Source of the DNA: an uncultured Mesocricetibacter sp.
GTDB lineage: Bacteria > Pseudomonadota > Gammaproteobacteria > Enterobacterales > Pasteurellaceae
Length of the DNA stretch: 18,916 bases
NCBI GenBank assembly: GCA_905373425.1
Contig: CAJPST010000016.1
Coordinates: 1-18,916 of the forward strand
Direction: 5' to 3'
This document shows, one piece after another, positions 7,606-14,726 of the stretch. The position numbers were made by a program, and so were the translations under genes. Positions within the stretch are counted from its first letter, which is position 1. Every line of letters starts with the position of its first letter. The notes under the pieces are model-generated. The model saw only the letters and a program-made list of their open reading frames with translations, searched no databases and was not told where the DNA came from.

Positions 7606-8661
7606 ATGTTATTTAAAAAAATTCGTGGTCTGTTTTCCAACGACCTATCCATCGACTTAGGTACGGCAAATACGTTAATTTATGTTAAAGGCCAAGGAAT
7701 CGTTCTGGATGAGCCTTCTGTGGTTGCAGTTCGCCAAGGTCAAGGTGGTACAAAGAGTTTGGTGGCTGTAGGTAAAGATGCCAAAATGATGCTTGGTCGG
7801 ACATCAAATACGATTGATGCTATTCGGCCGATGAAAGACGGTGTTATTGCCGATTTCTTTGTAACAGAAAAAATGTTGCAACATTTTATTAAACTTGTGC
7901 ATAAAGGTAATTTTTTATACCCTAGTCCGCGCGTATTAATTTGTGTTCCTGCCGGAGCGACACAGGTAGAACGTCGTGCAATTAAAGAGTCCGCTATTGG
8001 TGCTGGTGCGCGAGAAGTTTATCTGATCGAAGAGCCTATGGCAGCAGCAATTGGAGCAAAATTACCGGTCTCAACACCAATCGGTTCAATGGTTATTGAT
8101 ATTGGTGGCGGTACAACAGAGATTGCGGTTTTAGCATTAAACGGCGTTGCTTATTCCTCCTCCGTACGCATTGGGGGCGATCGTTTTGATGAAGCTATTA
8201 TTGCTTATGCCCGTCGTACTTATGGTTGTATTATCGGTGAATCTACCGCTGAACGAATTAAAAAAGAAATCGGTACGGCATATATTCAAGATGATGATGA
8301 AATCTTAGAAATTGAAGTGCATGGGTTAAATCTTGCCGAAGGTGCTCCTCGCTCATTCAAACTTACTTCACGTGATGTACTGGAGGCTATTCAGCAGCCA
8401 CTTAACGGTATTGTTGTTGCCATGCGTACCGCATTGGAAGAATGTAAGCCGGAACATGCTGCGGATATTTATGAGCGAGGCATGGTGTTAACCGGCGGTG
8501 GTGCATTGTTACGTAACATTGATATCCTTCTTTCAAAAGAATCTGGCGTACCGGTAATTATTGCCGAGGATCCGTTAACTTGCGTAGCTCGTGGTGGCGG
8601 AGAAGCACTTGAAATGATTAATGTGCACGGCGGTGATATTTTTAGCGATGATCTTATCTAA
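7606..8661 (+). CDS. mreB: Rod shape-determining actin homologue MreB
   Basis: This 351-aa protein polymerises into membrane-bound filaments that guide lateral cell-wall synthesis. It begins with the short amphipathic membrane-binding segment MLFKKIRGLF. The actin-fold nucleotide motifs follow: D-L-G-T-A-N-T (17-23), E-E-P-M-A-A-A-I-G (142-150), D-I-G-G-G-T-T-E (165-172) and L-T-G-G-G-A-L-L near the C-terminus. The Shine-Dalgarno AGCGGAA precedes the ATG. It is the first gene of mreBCD. The 75-bp gap to mreC holds a USS (8673) and no terminator. Confidence 0.98.
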   Translation: MLFKKIRGLFSNDLSIDLGTANTLIYVKGQGIVLDEPSVVAVRQGQGGTKSLVAVGKDAKMMLGRTSNTIDAIRPMKDGVIADFFVTEKMLQHFIKLVHKGNFLYPSPRVLICVPAGATQVERRAIKESAIGAGAREVYLIEEPMAAAIGAKLPVSTPIGSMVIDIGGGTTEIAVLALNGVAYSSSVRIGGDRFDEAIIAYARRTYGCIIGESTAERIKKEIGTAYIQDDDEILEIEVHGLNLAEGAPRSFKLTSRDVLEAIQQPLNGIVVAMRTALEECKPEHAADIYERGMVLTGGGALLRNIDILLSKESGVPVIIAEDPLTCVARGGGEALEMINVHGGDIFSDDLI

Positions 8662-8672
8662 AGCGGGTGTTA

Positions 8673-8681
8673 AAGTGCGGT
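8673..8681 (+). repeat. USS between mreB and mreC
   Basis: Exact AAGTGCGGT in the 75-bp gap inside the operon. It is not paired with an opposed copy, so it should not terminate transcription. Confidence 0.8.
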
Positions 8682-8736
8682 TGAAATAATCTAAGTTTTT
8701 TTGATCACACATTAATTCCGTTTTGTGTTTATAGCT

Positions 8737-9780
8737 ATGAATCCTACTTTTGGAAAGTCTCCCTCTTTGGGGCTTCGCCTCGTGTTAGCTGTCGCTGCGT
8801 CTATTGGATTGATGTTGTCTGATGGTCAAAATACCACGATGATTCAAGCCCGCAGTATTATGGAAACTGCGGTGGGCGGTTTATATTATCTTGCTAATAC
8901 CCCTCGTACCGTATTGGACGGAGTTTCGGATAATTTAATTGATACCAATAAATTACAGATTGAAAATAAGGTTCTTAAAGAGCAATTACGGGAGAAAAAT
9001 GCCGACTTATTACTGCTCGATCAATTAAAAGTGGAAAATCAACGTCTGCGCTTATTGCTCAACTCTCCGTTACGTACTGATGAATATAAGAAAATAGCCG
9101 AAATTCTTACTACCGAAACGGACATTTACCGTCAGCAGGTTGTCATTAATCAAGGCCAAAGCGACGGAGTCTATGTCGGCCAACCTATAATTGATGAAAA
9201 AGGTGTCGTTGGCCAGGTTATTGCCGTCGGGGAAACCAGTAGCCGCGTATTACTATTAAGTGATGTTACTCACTCGATTCCTGTGCAGGTATTACGTAAC
9301 GATGTGCGTGTGATTGCCAGTGGAACGGGGCGTAGCGACGAACTCATGTTAGATAATGTACCGCGATCGGTGGATATTTTAAAAGGTGATTTGCTGGTTA
9401 CTTCCGGATTAGGCGGGCGCTTCCCTGAAGGGTATCCGGTGGGGATTGTTGAAAATGTTTCGCGCGATGCTTCCAATTATTTTGCCACAGTGAATGTCAA
9501 ACCTCTCGCATCTTTAGAACGGCTTCGTTATGTTTTGCTTTTGTGGCCGACAGTCGAAGATATGCGAAAAGTTCAGTCTCTTTCACCTGAAGAAGTGCGT
9601 AGGACTGTCCAGCAACGTTTAAAAAACAGTGCTAAACAACAGAAAAAAAATCAGGTCGCTGAGGAACAAGAGGGACAACCGCATTCCCGCGATGAAGGTT
9701 TACCAACAGAAAATTTACCGGCTGAAATAAATAATGGAATTATCGATCCGGAGTCTGACCCATTAGGGAAGGAGGAATAA
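8737..9780 (+). CDS. mreC: Rod shape-determining protein MreC
   Basis: This 347-aa bitopic inner-membrane protein links MreB filaments to the periplasmic elongasome (PBP2, RodA). It has a membrane helix near residues 11-28, a coiled coil with heptad-like L/E/K pattern (about 67-110), and the MreC beta-barrel core including T-S-G-L-G-G-R-F-P-E-G-Y-P. A charged, Gln/Glu-rich C-terminal tail follows. The ATG at 8737 gives MNPTFGKSPSLGLRL, aligning with E. coli MKPIFSRGPSLQIRL. A GTG at 8725 would add four residues. Neither start has a clear Shine-Dalgarno, which suggests coupling to mreB. Its stop TAA overlaps the mreD ATG by one base. Confidence 0.95.
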   Translation: MNPTFGKSPSLGLRLVLAVAASIGLMLSDGQNTTMIQARSIMETAVGGLYYLANTPRTVLDGVSDNLIDTNKLQIENKVLKEQLREKNADLLLLDQLKVENQRLRLLLNSPLRTDEYKKIAEILTTETDIYRQQVVINQGQSDGVYVGQPIIDEKGVVGQVIAVGETSSRVLLLSDVTHSIPVQVLRNDVRVIASGTGRSDELMLDNVPRSVDILKGDLLVTSGLGGRFPEGYPVGIVENVSRDASNYFATVNVKPLASLERLRYVLLLWPTVEDMRKVQSLSPEEVRRTVQQRLKNSAKQQKKNQVAEEQEGQPHSRDEGLPTENLPAEINNGIIDPESDPLGKEE

Positions 9781-10268
9781 TGCAAGGACGCTTCTTCTTT
9801 CAATGGTTTGTGCTGATTTCTCTTTTCATTATTGCGTTAGTGATGGAGATTGCACCTTGGCCTGCCGGCTTTCAAGGCTTCAAACCGGCATGGCTTGTCT
9901 TGACATTGCTTTACTGGGTATTGGCAGTTCCCCGCAAAGTAAATATTGGTTGCGCTTTTACTCTCGGTTTGGTTTGGGATCTAGTGCTTGGCTCTACCTT
10001 AGGCATTCATGCATTGGTATTATCCGTATTTACTTATTTTATTGCGCTTAATCACCAATTAATTCGCAATTTATCTCTGTGGTTACAAAGTCTTTTAGTT
10101 ATTCTTTTTATTTTTGCCGTGCGTTCGGGTGTGTTTCTGATCGAATTACTACTTAATGATCCGCAGTTTCATTCCCAGGAAATCTTTGGTGCGATCATTA
10201 GCGGTATTTTATGGCCTTGGTTATTCTTATTACTGAGAAAAATCCGCCATCAAATAGGATTAAAATAA
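9780..10268 (+). CDS. mreD: Rod shape-determining protein MreD
   Basis: This 162-aa, very hydrophobic protein has about five membrane-spanning segments and a short basic C-terminus (R-K-I-R-H-Q-I-G-L-K). Size, topology and position fit MreD, the membrane partner of MreC in the elongasome. The ATG overlaps the mreC stop (TAATG), and GGAGG lies just upstream inside mreC, so the two are translationally coupled. It is convergent with hslO across a USS-type hairpin. Confidence 0.93.
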   Translation: MQGRFFFQWFVLISLFIIALVMEIAPWPAGFQGFKPAWLVLTLLYWVLAVPRKVNIGCAFTLGLVWDLVLGSTLGIHALVLSVFTYFIALNHQLIRNLSLWLQSLLVILFIFAVRSGVFLIELLLNDPQFHSQEIFGAIISGILWPWLFLLLRKIRHQIGLK

Positions 10269-10290
10269 TCTAAAAGCTATTATTTTTTGA

Positions 10291-10337
10291 CCGCACTTTG
10301 TGTCATCAAATGTAATAACATAAAGTGCGGGTGATTT
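10291..10337 (+). terminator. USS-based hairpin between mreD and hslO
   Basis: CCGCACTTTGTG (10291-10302) pairs with 10319-10330 over 12 bp with one G-U. The left arm is an exact USS (10290). The right arm ends AAGTGCGGG, one base off. The + strand then reads GTGATTTT, a weak T tract, and the minus strand flank is A-rich. So termination looks better for mreD than for hslO. Confidence 0.6.
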
Positions 10338-10338
10338 T

Positions 10339-11193
10339 CTATCCCTGTTTTAGTCGGCTAATAGTCTCTTTGTTGAAGAAATAATGTGTGCCGCAACATT
10401 CACATTGCATATCAATACTTCCGTTATGTTCTTGGAGAATATCATTGATTTCTTCATCAGGAAGCAATAACAAAGCAGCCCCAGAGCGCTCTTGTGAGCA
10501 ACCACAGTAAAATTGCACTTTGTGTGGTGGGAAAATTTCCACGGTTTCTTCATGGTAAAGACGATAGAGTAGTTCTTCTGCACTTAAACCAAAAATTTCC
10601 TCGTCTTTTACCGTGGCGGTAAGTGTCATCAAATGTTCAAAATCTTCCGGTGAACCTGAACCGTCAGGCATCACCTGTAATAACATCCCCGCAGCTACCG
10701 GTTCACCATTAAATTCCCCGGTTCGAATCAGCAGATAGGTTTGTAACTGCTCTGAACGGGCGAAATACTCTTCCAAGCATTCGGTAACTGTCGGCTTATC
10801 TAGGGAAATAACCCCTTGATAACGCTCACCTTCCGTTGGTGCGATAGTAATGACTAACACGCCTTTTCCGACCATTTCCATCAAATTCATGTCTTCTCGA
10901 ATTTCCCCTTGTAGGCGCGCTAGAGCACGAATTTTTTGATCGTCAGTTCCGTTTACTAACGCCAGTTTCAATGGGCCGCTGCCTTGAATTTGTAGGGTAA
11001 TATTGCCATTGAATTTTAGTGTGGCAGTGAGTAAGTTTGTCGCTACCATCATTTCACCAAGCAGATTTTGCACGGCTTTTGGATAGAGGTGAGTGTTTAG
11101 TGTGTCACTGAAAGTTTGATTGAGGCGTACCCATTCACCGCGGACTGCACGGTTTTGGAATAGGTAGCGGTAGAGTTTGTCGTTATCGTTCAT
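10339..11193 (-). CDS. hslO: Redox-regulated chaperone Hsp33
   Basis: This 284-aa cytoplasmic holdase is switched on by oxidation and unfolding. The C-terminal zinc switch has four cysteines in the family pattern C-x-C (Cys230, Cys232) and C-x-x-C (Cys264, Cys267), in F-Y-C-G-C-S and M-Q-C-E-C-C-G. An extra Cys266 falls inside the second pair, where E. coli has Tyr. The N-terminal start MNDNDKLYRYLFQNRAVRGE is typical, and TAGGA precedes it. It lies downstream of hslR on the same strand, as in E. coli. The 261-bp gap with a USS inverted repeat argues against simple co-transcription. Confidence 0.97.
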   Translation of the reverse strand: MNDNDKLYRYLFQNRAVRGEWVRLNQTFSDTLNTHLYPKAVQNLLGEMMVATNLLTATLKFNGNITLQIQGSGPLKLALVNGTDDQKIRALARLQGEIREDMNLMEMVGKGVLVITIAPTEGERYQGVISLDKPTVTECLEEYFARSEQLQTYLLIRTGEFNGEPVAAGMLLQVMPDGSGSPEDFEHLMTLTATVKDEEIFGLSAEELLYRLYHEETVEIFPPHKVQFYCGCSQERSGAALLLLPDEEINDILQEHNGSIDMQCECCGTHYFFNKETISRLKQG

Positions 11194-11287
11194 TATTTTT
11201 CCTATTGCTAAATTTGAGTTATCTTTTACTTTCTTAAAGTTTTCTCTATGTGGGTTGCTCTAGCGGAAATTTTATTAGGGATTGATT

Positions 11288-11348
11288 CAAAGTGCGGTAG
11301 AGTTTTTGTGAGTTTTAAAATCGTTTTCCTAATTCACCGCACTTTTGA
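11288..11348. terminator. Opposed USS pair between hslR and hslO
   Basis: USS at 11290-11298 (+) and 11336-11344 (complement) give a 10-bp perfect stem, extendable past a bulge to TC/GA at 11287-11288 and 11347-11348. The loop is 37 nt. No strong T tract follows on the minus strand (reads TTTGAATC). It is a possible but weak terminator for hslR. Confidence 0.5.
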
Positions 11349-11454
11349 TAATCACACATACTTGTGTTGTCCTGCGTTGATTAAATAAAACGCAAATAGC
11401 TTGGCTTGCATAGCTCTGATGTTATTTCCCTTTATATGGTACCGAATTCTATAA

Positions 11455-11871
11455 TCACAACCCTTCGTCTTGATATTTAAATTTAAGTAAGTCGCGGCGT
11501 TCTTTTTTATTCGGACGGCGATCAGGGTGTGGCATCGCGTTGATCTTACGGGCAAGTTTTAGTTTTTCGCGTTTTTCAACACTTTGTTCGGTTTCCTGAT
11601 ATAGTAATTGTGCCTCAGGCGCGCCGCGACGTTGAGCGGAAAGTGCGGTTACTTTTATTTCTTTTTCATCGTTGCCTTGACGCAACTTAATTATTGCACC
11701 GACTTCCACTGTTTTATTCGGTTTACTACGCTGTCCGTTGTAATGCACTTTGCCCCCGTCAATCATTTCTTTAGCTATACTACGGGTTTTATAGAAGCGC
11801 GCAGCCCACAGCCACTTATCCAAACGGATAACATTATCTTCCTCATCATCTTTTGTACAATGTTTTGCCAT
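11455..11871 (-). CDS. hslR: Heat shock protein Hsp15 (S4-domain, 50S-nascent chain binding)
   Basis: This 138-aa basic protein has an S4 RNA-binding domain starting R-L-D-K-W-L-W-A-A-R-F-Y-K-T-R (16-30), then G-G-K-V-H-Y-N-G-Q-R-S-K-P (39-51). The conserved C-terminal segment is M-P-H-P-D-R-R-P-N-K-K-E-R-R-D-L-L. These match E. coli HslR closely. Hsp15 binds stalled 50S subunits that carry peptidyl-tRNA and helps recycle them. GGGGGAA is a strong Shine-Dalgarno. A USS lies inside at 11641. A candidate promoter and a CRP-type palindrome lie upstream. I see no obvious sigma-32 promoter. Confidence 0.96.
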   Translation of the reverse strand: MAKHCTKDDEEDNVIRLDKWLWAARFYKTRSIAKEMIDGGKVHYNGQRSKPNKTVEVGAIIKLRQGNDEKEIKVTALSAQRRGAPEAQLLYQETEQSVEKREKLKLARKINAMPHPDRRPNKKERRDLLKFKYQDEGL

Positions 11872-11898
11872 AATTCCCCCTAAGCGGTTAATTGGTGT

Positions 11899-11927
11899 AT
11901 GGTATCGTTAAACCATAGCTTTGTAAA
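11899..11927 (-). promoter_or_regulatory. Candidate hslR promoter
   Basis: Read on the minus strand: TTTACA (11927-11922), a 17-bp spacer, then TACCAT (11904-11899), with a predicted start near 11892. The CRP-type palindrome centred at 11955.5 would lie near -62/-63, close to the classical class I position. Confidence 0.4.
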
Positions 11928-11947
11928 AACTAAAATAATAGCAAGAA

Positions 11948-11963
11948 TGTGATCAAAGTCACA
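11948..11963. promoter_or_regulatory. CRP-type binding site
   Basis: TGTGA-N6-TCACA is a perfect match to the CRP half-site consensus, with a TCAAAG spacer and A/T flanks. It lies 77 bp upstream of hslR and 84 bp upstream of the transposase-like ORF that leads into eda. Either side, or both, could be regulated by cAMP-CRP. A sugar-acid gene such as eda is the more natural target. Confidence 0.65.
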
Positions 11964-12046
11964 ATAATATGGCGCCTTTTACATAGAATTTATCAATAAA
12001 AAACTCTACTATATTTGCATAATAAAAACAAAAATAAGAGATAGAA

Positions 12047-13219
12047 ATGGACTTAGAGGGCTTAACATTAGAACCCGTACGACAGGCAACGTCTTCTTCG
12101 TATAATTTTATTGAGTTAGTGTTTTTGATTACTAGCGCGGTGATTTCAGGTGCTAAAAATAGCGTTGAAATTGAGCGGTTTGGGCTGAAAAATCTAAATT
12201 GGCTAAAAAAATACCGATCGTATTCCGGCGGTATTCCTCCAAGCCGAATTTTAGAAATTTTGATTAGCCGTATTGCCCCTGTTCATTTCTACAACATATT
12301 TATTAACTTTCTCAACCAGCTCCGCCGTTCCCGGCGCTCACCTGAAATTACATATCGCTGTCTTCGGTTTCCTCCCGCTATCCAAAAGGCATTAAATACC
12401 GTCAGTATCTGCATTAGGCAGTTCAAATTTGTTATAACACAGCATAAATTGAATGTGAAACGTAATGAGCAACAGGCAGTCTTGGAAATTTTAGATGCCT
12501 TAATCATTCGTAATGCACTTATTACCGTTTATGCCAAAAATACACAAAAGAAGATTGCCAATAAAATCATCCAAAAGAAAGGCGAATATATTATACTATT
12601 GAAACAAAATTATAAAAAATTTACTGAAGAATTAATGGCTTACTTTCATAAAGCAAACAGGGAGAAATCTAAATACATTGAAAGTCATAATGAATTATGT
12701 GCGGTTAATCATTATCGGGAATACCGGAAGCTGGGGACATCAAATTGGTTGTCGGAAAATTTAAGCTGGCGCAAGATTAAGAGTATTTTTCAAATAAAGC
12801 TGAGCAGTCCCTTTCAGCCAAAAACACATTTTTATTTAAGCAGTTTAGATCTAAATACTAGATTATTAAGCGGGTGCATCGCTTCGCATTGGGCGATTGA
12901 AGGTCTTGTGCACTGGCATTTGGATATTGCCTACGATAAACAGCATTTGGTGTTCAAGCCTGCCAAAATAGCGAAAAAACTGACCGCACTTAAACGGCTT
13001 GTAAGGTATTTAGCCTACTTGCATCCATTGAATGTTAGCATTAAACAGAAATTAAAAATGACTCACAATTGCAAAAGATTCAAAGATGAGCTTCTGTTGG
13101 GGCTACACTCGCATAACGGAGAAAATATAATTGAAAAACGATCACCGCTGAAAACGCTCAGTGATTTAGCTGTCAACCCGCTATATTCAAAAGCGAAGTT
13201 ATACTATAAAAGAGGATGA
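12047..13219 (+). CDS. ISAs1 / H-repeat family transposase-like protein, catalytic site degraded
   Basis: The 390-codon ORF is uninterrupted. The N-terminal part (about 21-90: A-V-I-S-G-A then E-I-E-R-F-G and G-I-P) and C-terminal part (Y-L-S-S-L, then H-W-A-I-E-G-x-x-H-W-H-L-D-I, 281-294) are clearly ISAs1-like. The family catalytic triad is broken. The second Asp (usual T-x-D-A-M-G-C-Q-K) is Tyr162 in T-V-Y-A-K-N-T-Q-K. The first (usual I-A-I-D-G-K-T-L-R) is lost in the region of residues 101-107, where another frame fits slightly better, suggesting compensating frameshifts. Glu285 remains. A canonical USS (12983) encodes residues L-T-A-L. I see no terminal inverted repeats. AAGAGA precedes the ATG. 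The stop codon overlaps the first possible eda ATG. Confidence 0.75.
   Translation: MDLEGLTLEPVRQATSSSYNFIELVFLITSAVISGAKNSVEIERFGLKNLNWLKKYRSYSGGIPPSRILEILISRIAPVHFYNIFINFLNQLRRSRRSPEITYRCLRFPPAIQKALNTVSICIRQFKFVITQHKLNVKRNEQQAVLEILDALIIRNALITVYAKNTQKKIANKIIQKKGEYIILLKQNYKKFTEELMAYFHKANREKSKYIESHNELCAVNHYREYRKLGTSNWLSENLSWRKIKSIFQIKLSSPFQPKTHFYLSSLDLNTRLLSGCIASHWAIEGLVHWHLDIAYDKQHLVFKPAKIAKKLTALKRLVRYLAYLHPLNVSIKQKLKMTHNCKRFKDELLLGLHSHNGENIIEKRSPLKTLSDLAVNPLYSKAKLYYKRG
12983..12991 (-). repeat. USS inside the transposase-like ORF
   Basis: Exact ACCGCACTT inside the ISAs1-like reading frame. Mobile genes usually lack USS, so this suggests long residence in a Pasteurellaceae chromosome. Confidence 0.8.
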
Positions 13220-13221
13220 AA

Positions 13222-13875
13222 ATGATGAAAAAAACGACCGCACTTTCTGCATTTGAGGTATTGACGGCTTCACCTATTATTCCGGTGATTGCGATTAAAC
13301 AGCTAAAAGATGCAGTACCATTAGCGAGTGCCTTGGTTAATGCAGGAGTAAGGGTGTTAGAAATTACCTTACGAACAGAATACGGGCTGGAAGCTATCCG
13401 AATGGTGAAAGAGCAAGTGCCTAATGCTATTGTCGGAGCCGGAACTGTGGTCAATGCAACGCAGTATGCACAAGCAGTCGAGTCCGGAGCCGAGTTTATT
13501 ATCAGCCCCGGACTGACGGAATCTTTACTACAAAAAAGCACCGAATATGCCGTACCTTTTATTCCGGGTATCGCTACGCCATCGGAATTAATGCTTGCTA
13601 GCCAATACGGATTGTCTTATTTAAAATTCTTTCCGGCGGAAATTAACGGTGGCACTAAAGCCTTGCAAGCTTTTTTCGGTCCATTCCCCGAGATAAAATT
13701 CTGTCCGACAGGCGGTATCAATGAAAAAAATTATCCGGATTACCTGGCTCTGGAAAATGTCCTTTGTGTAGGTGGTACTTGGTTTGTGCCTAGTGAGGCT
13801 ATCAAACAGGGGGATTTTGAACGAATCGCCATGCTTGCTAAATCGGCTATAAATAACTTAGCGAAAAAATCATGA
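13222..13875 (+). CDS. eda: KDPG/KHG aldolase (2-dehydro-3-deoxyphosphogluconate aldolase)
   Basis: This protein of about 217 aa splits KDPG into pyruvate and glyceraldehyde-3-phosphate in the Entner-Doudoroff and hexuronate pathways. Active-site residues are all present: Glu47 and Arg51 in L-E-I-T-L-R-T, Thr75 in G-A-G-T-V, and Schiff-base Lys135 in L-K-F-F-P-A-E. Each is two positions later than in E. coli Eda. The C-P-T-G-G-I phosphate-binding loop follows. ATGs at 13216, 13222 and 13225 are all in frame. AAGAGG ends at 13215, so 13222 or 13225 fits the Shine-Dalgarno. No kdgK or uxu gene is adjacent in the window. Transcription probably comes through the transposase-like ORF. Confidence 0.95.
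   Translation: MMKKTTALSAFEVLTASPIIPVIAIKQLKDAVPLASALVNAGVRVLEITLRTEYGLEAIRMVKEQVPNAIVGAGTVVNATQYAQAVESGAEFIISPGLTESLLQKSTEYAVPFIPGIATPSELMLASQYGLSYLKFFPAEINGGTKALQAFFGPFPEIKFCPTGGINEKNYPDYLALENVLCVGGTWFVPSEAIKQGDFERIAMLAKSAINNLAKKS
13237..13245 (-). repeat. USS at the 5' end of eda
   Basis: Exact ACCGCACTT with the extended CGACCGCACTTT form. It encodes T-A-L near the N-terminus, ahead of the conserved barrel, where extra residues are tolerated. Confidence 0.8.
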
Positions 13876-14010
13876 TTTTCATCGGAGTTATTACAAAGAT
13901 TGGCATTTTTTCAAATTTGTGATCTAATCCACAGTTTTTATTTTTAAATTTAGGTAATATAAGAAAAAATTATACGCTTTTCTGTTTAATTAAAATTTAA
14001 GAGGTATTGT

Positions 14011-14223
14011 ATGTTTCCGGAATTTCGCGATTTAATCACCCAACTTAAAACTGAAGATGCACATTTTGCTCGGTTATTTGAGCAGCATAACGACTTAGAT
14101 CAACGCATCAAAAACATTGAAACCCACATTGAAATCGGCACGCCGCTCGAAGTGGAAAATCTAAAAAAAGAAAAATTGCGTTTGAAAGATGAGATGTACG
14201 CCATTTTGAAAAAACATGGCTAA
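14011..14223 (+). CDS. ydcH: YdcH family (DUF465) small coiled-coil protein
   Basis: This 70-aa, highly charged protein starts MFPEFRDLITQLKTED and ends L-K-K-E-K-L-R-L-K-D-E-M-Y-A-I-L-K-K. It closely parallels E. coli YdcH (74 aa, MFPEYRDLISRLKNEN and KLQLKDEM). The heptad-like pattern predicts one long helical hairpin or coiled coil. The function is not established. AAGAGGT gives a good Shine-Dalgarno. It stands alone between eda and a hairpin terminator. The 135-bp A/T-rich gap after eda likely holds its promoter. Confidence 0.9.
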   Translation: MFPEFRDLITQLKTEDAHFARLFEQHNDLDQRIKNIETHIEIGTPLEVENLKKEKLRLKDEMYAILKKHG

Positions 14224-14263
14224 ACCCACTTCAATAAGTGCAGTTGTAAATCATAAGTGAAAG

Positions 14264-14320
14264 AAGGCATAGCAGATAAAAGTGCGGTCATATTTTTGAG
14301 CGTTTTCTACTATGCCTTTT
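14264..14320 (+). terminator. Hairpin terminator after ydcH, with a USS in the loop
   Basis: AAGGCATAG (14264-14272) pairs with CTATGCCTT (14310-14318), with AG/CT (14274-14275, 14307-14308) extending the stem past a mismatch. The loop carries USS 14280-14288. The + strand ends TTTT. The minus strand reads GCCTTCTTTC, so weak two-way termination is possible. The right arm is part of a direct repeat with 14727-14745. Confidence 0.6.
14302..14320. repeat. Direct repeat, left copy (18/19 match with 14727-14745)
   Basis: The 19-nt block with core TACTATGCCTTTT recurs at 14727-14745 with a single C/T difference. The two copies bracket the ssb remnant and the 70-aa gene. The left copy is also the 3' arm of the ydcH terminator. 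Confidence 0.7.
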
Positions 14321-14340
14321 AAAAAGATAATAATGCCATT

Positions 14341-14460
14341 CTACAGATTTTCTACGCTCGCCACACTAATATTGGCAACCGCTTCACCGTTTGGCATGGT
14401 GCGTAGTTTCGGTTCGTTACCTAAACGACCAACAATAATGACTTTGTTTATTCCACTCAT
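14341..14460 (-). pseudogene. ssb: Single-stranded DNA-binding protein (ssb) remnant, first 39 codons
   Basis: The minus strand has GAGGTGA, then an ATG at 14460. The frame reads M-S-G-I-N-K-V-I-I-V-G-R-L-G-N-E-P, then L-R-T-M-P-N-G-E-A-V-A-N-I-S-V-A, which is the diagnostic start of bacterial SSB (OB-fold strand 1 to 2). Similarity stops after residue 34 and a TAG follows at residue 40. Normal SSB has about 170 residues, and the rest of the OB fold is absent downstream. It sits 24 bp after the 70-aa gene on the same strand. It differs from the expected M-A-G-I-N-K start of chromosomal SSB, so it may come from a plasmid, ICE or phage copy. Confidence 0.85.
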
Positions 14461-14484
14461 AAATCACCTCATACCGTAATAAAA

Positions 14485-14697
14485 TTAATCATCATCAGAA
14501 GAATACCCATAATGATTACCGCCAGAATCTACCCCACCCCTCATTCTTAAACCAGTTGCGGGATTCATTCGATTATCAAACAATGAATCACTTTTTGTTT
14601 GACCTTTTTTTGCTTTTTCGGCTAGTTCTAAATTGTAACGTTTTTGTTCTTCAAGCCAGTCTAGCCAAAGTTGTTTGATTTTTTGCCATATTGACAT
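14485..14697 (-). CDS. Small 70-aa protein of unknown function
   Basis: I do not recognise a named family. A strong Shine-Dalgarno (GAGGAGATG) precedes the ATG. The N-terminus is a Trp-rich amphipathic helix (Trp4, Trp11, Trp14, then E-E-Q-K-R-Y). The middle is Lys-rich. The C-terminus has N-P-A-T-G-L-x-M-x-G-G-V-D-x-G-G-N-x-Y-G (45-64) and an acidic S-S-D-D-D end. That Gly-rich tail motif recalls short tails I associate with small hypothetical proteins in other gammaproteobacteria, from memory only. It lies 37 bp after the RpiR-type gene and 24 bp before the ssb remnant on one strand, so the three could share a transcript. It has no signal peptide or cysteine. Confidence 0.7.
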   Translation of the reverse strand: MSIWQKIKQLWLDWLEEQKRYNLELAEKAKKGQTKSDSLFDNRMNPATGLRMRGGVDSGGNHYGYSSDDD

Positions 14698-14726
14698 AAT
14701 TCATCTCCTCTATCATATTTTATGCT

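Noticed and set aside
11940..13221. Complete insertion sequence with terminal inverted repeats and target duplication
   Set aside because: I could not find matching ends on either side of the ORF, so only the coding remnant is reported.
13866..13879. eda terminator (AAAATCATGATTTT palindrome)
   Set aside because: A/T-only stem overlapping the stop codon, with no loop room and no strong T tract.
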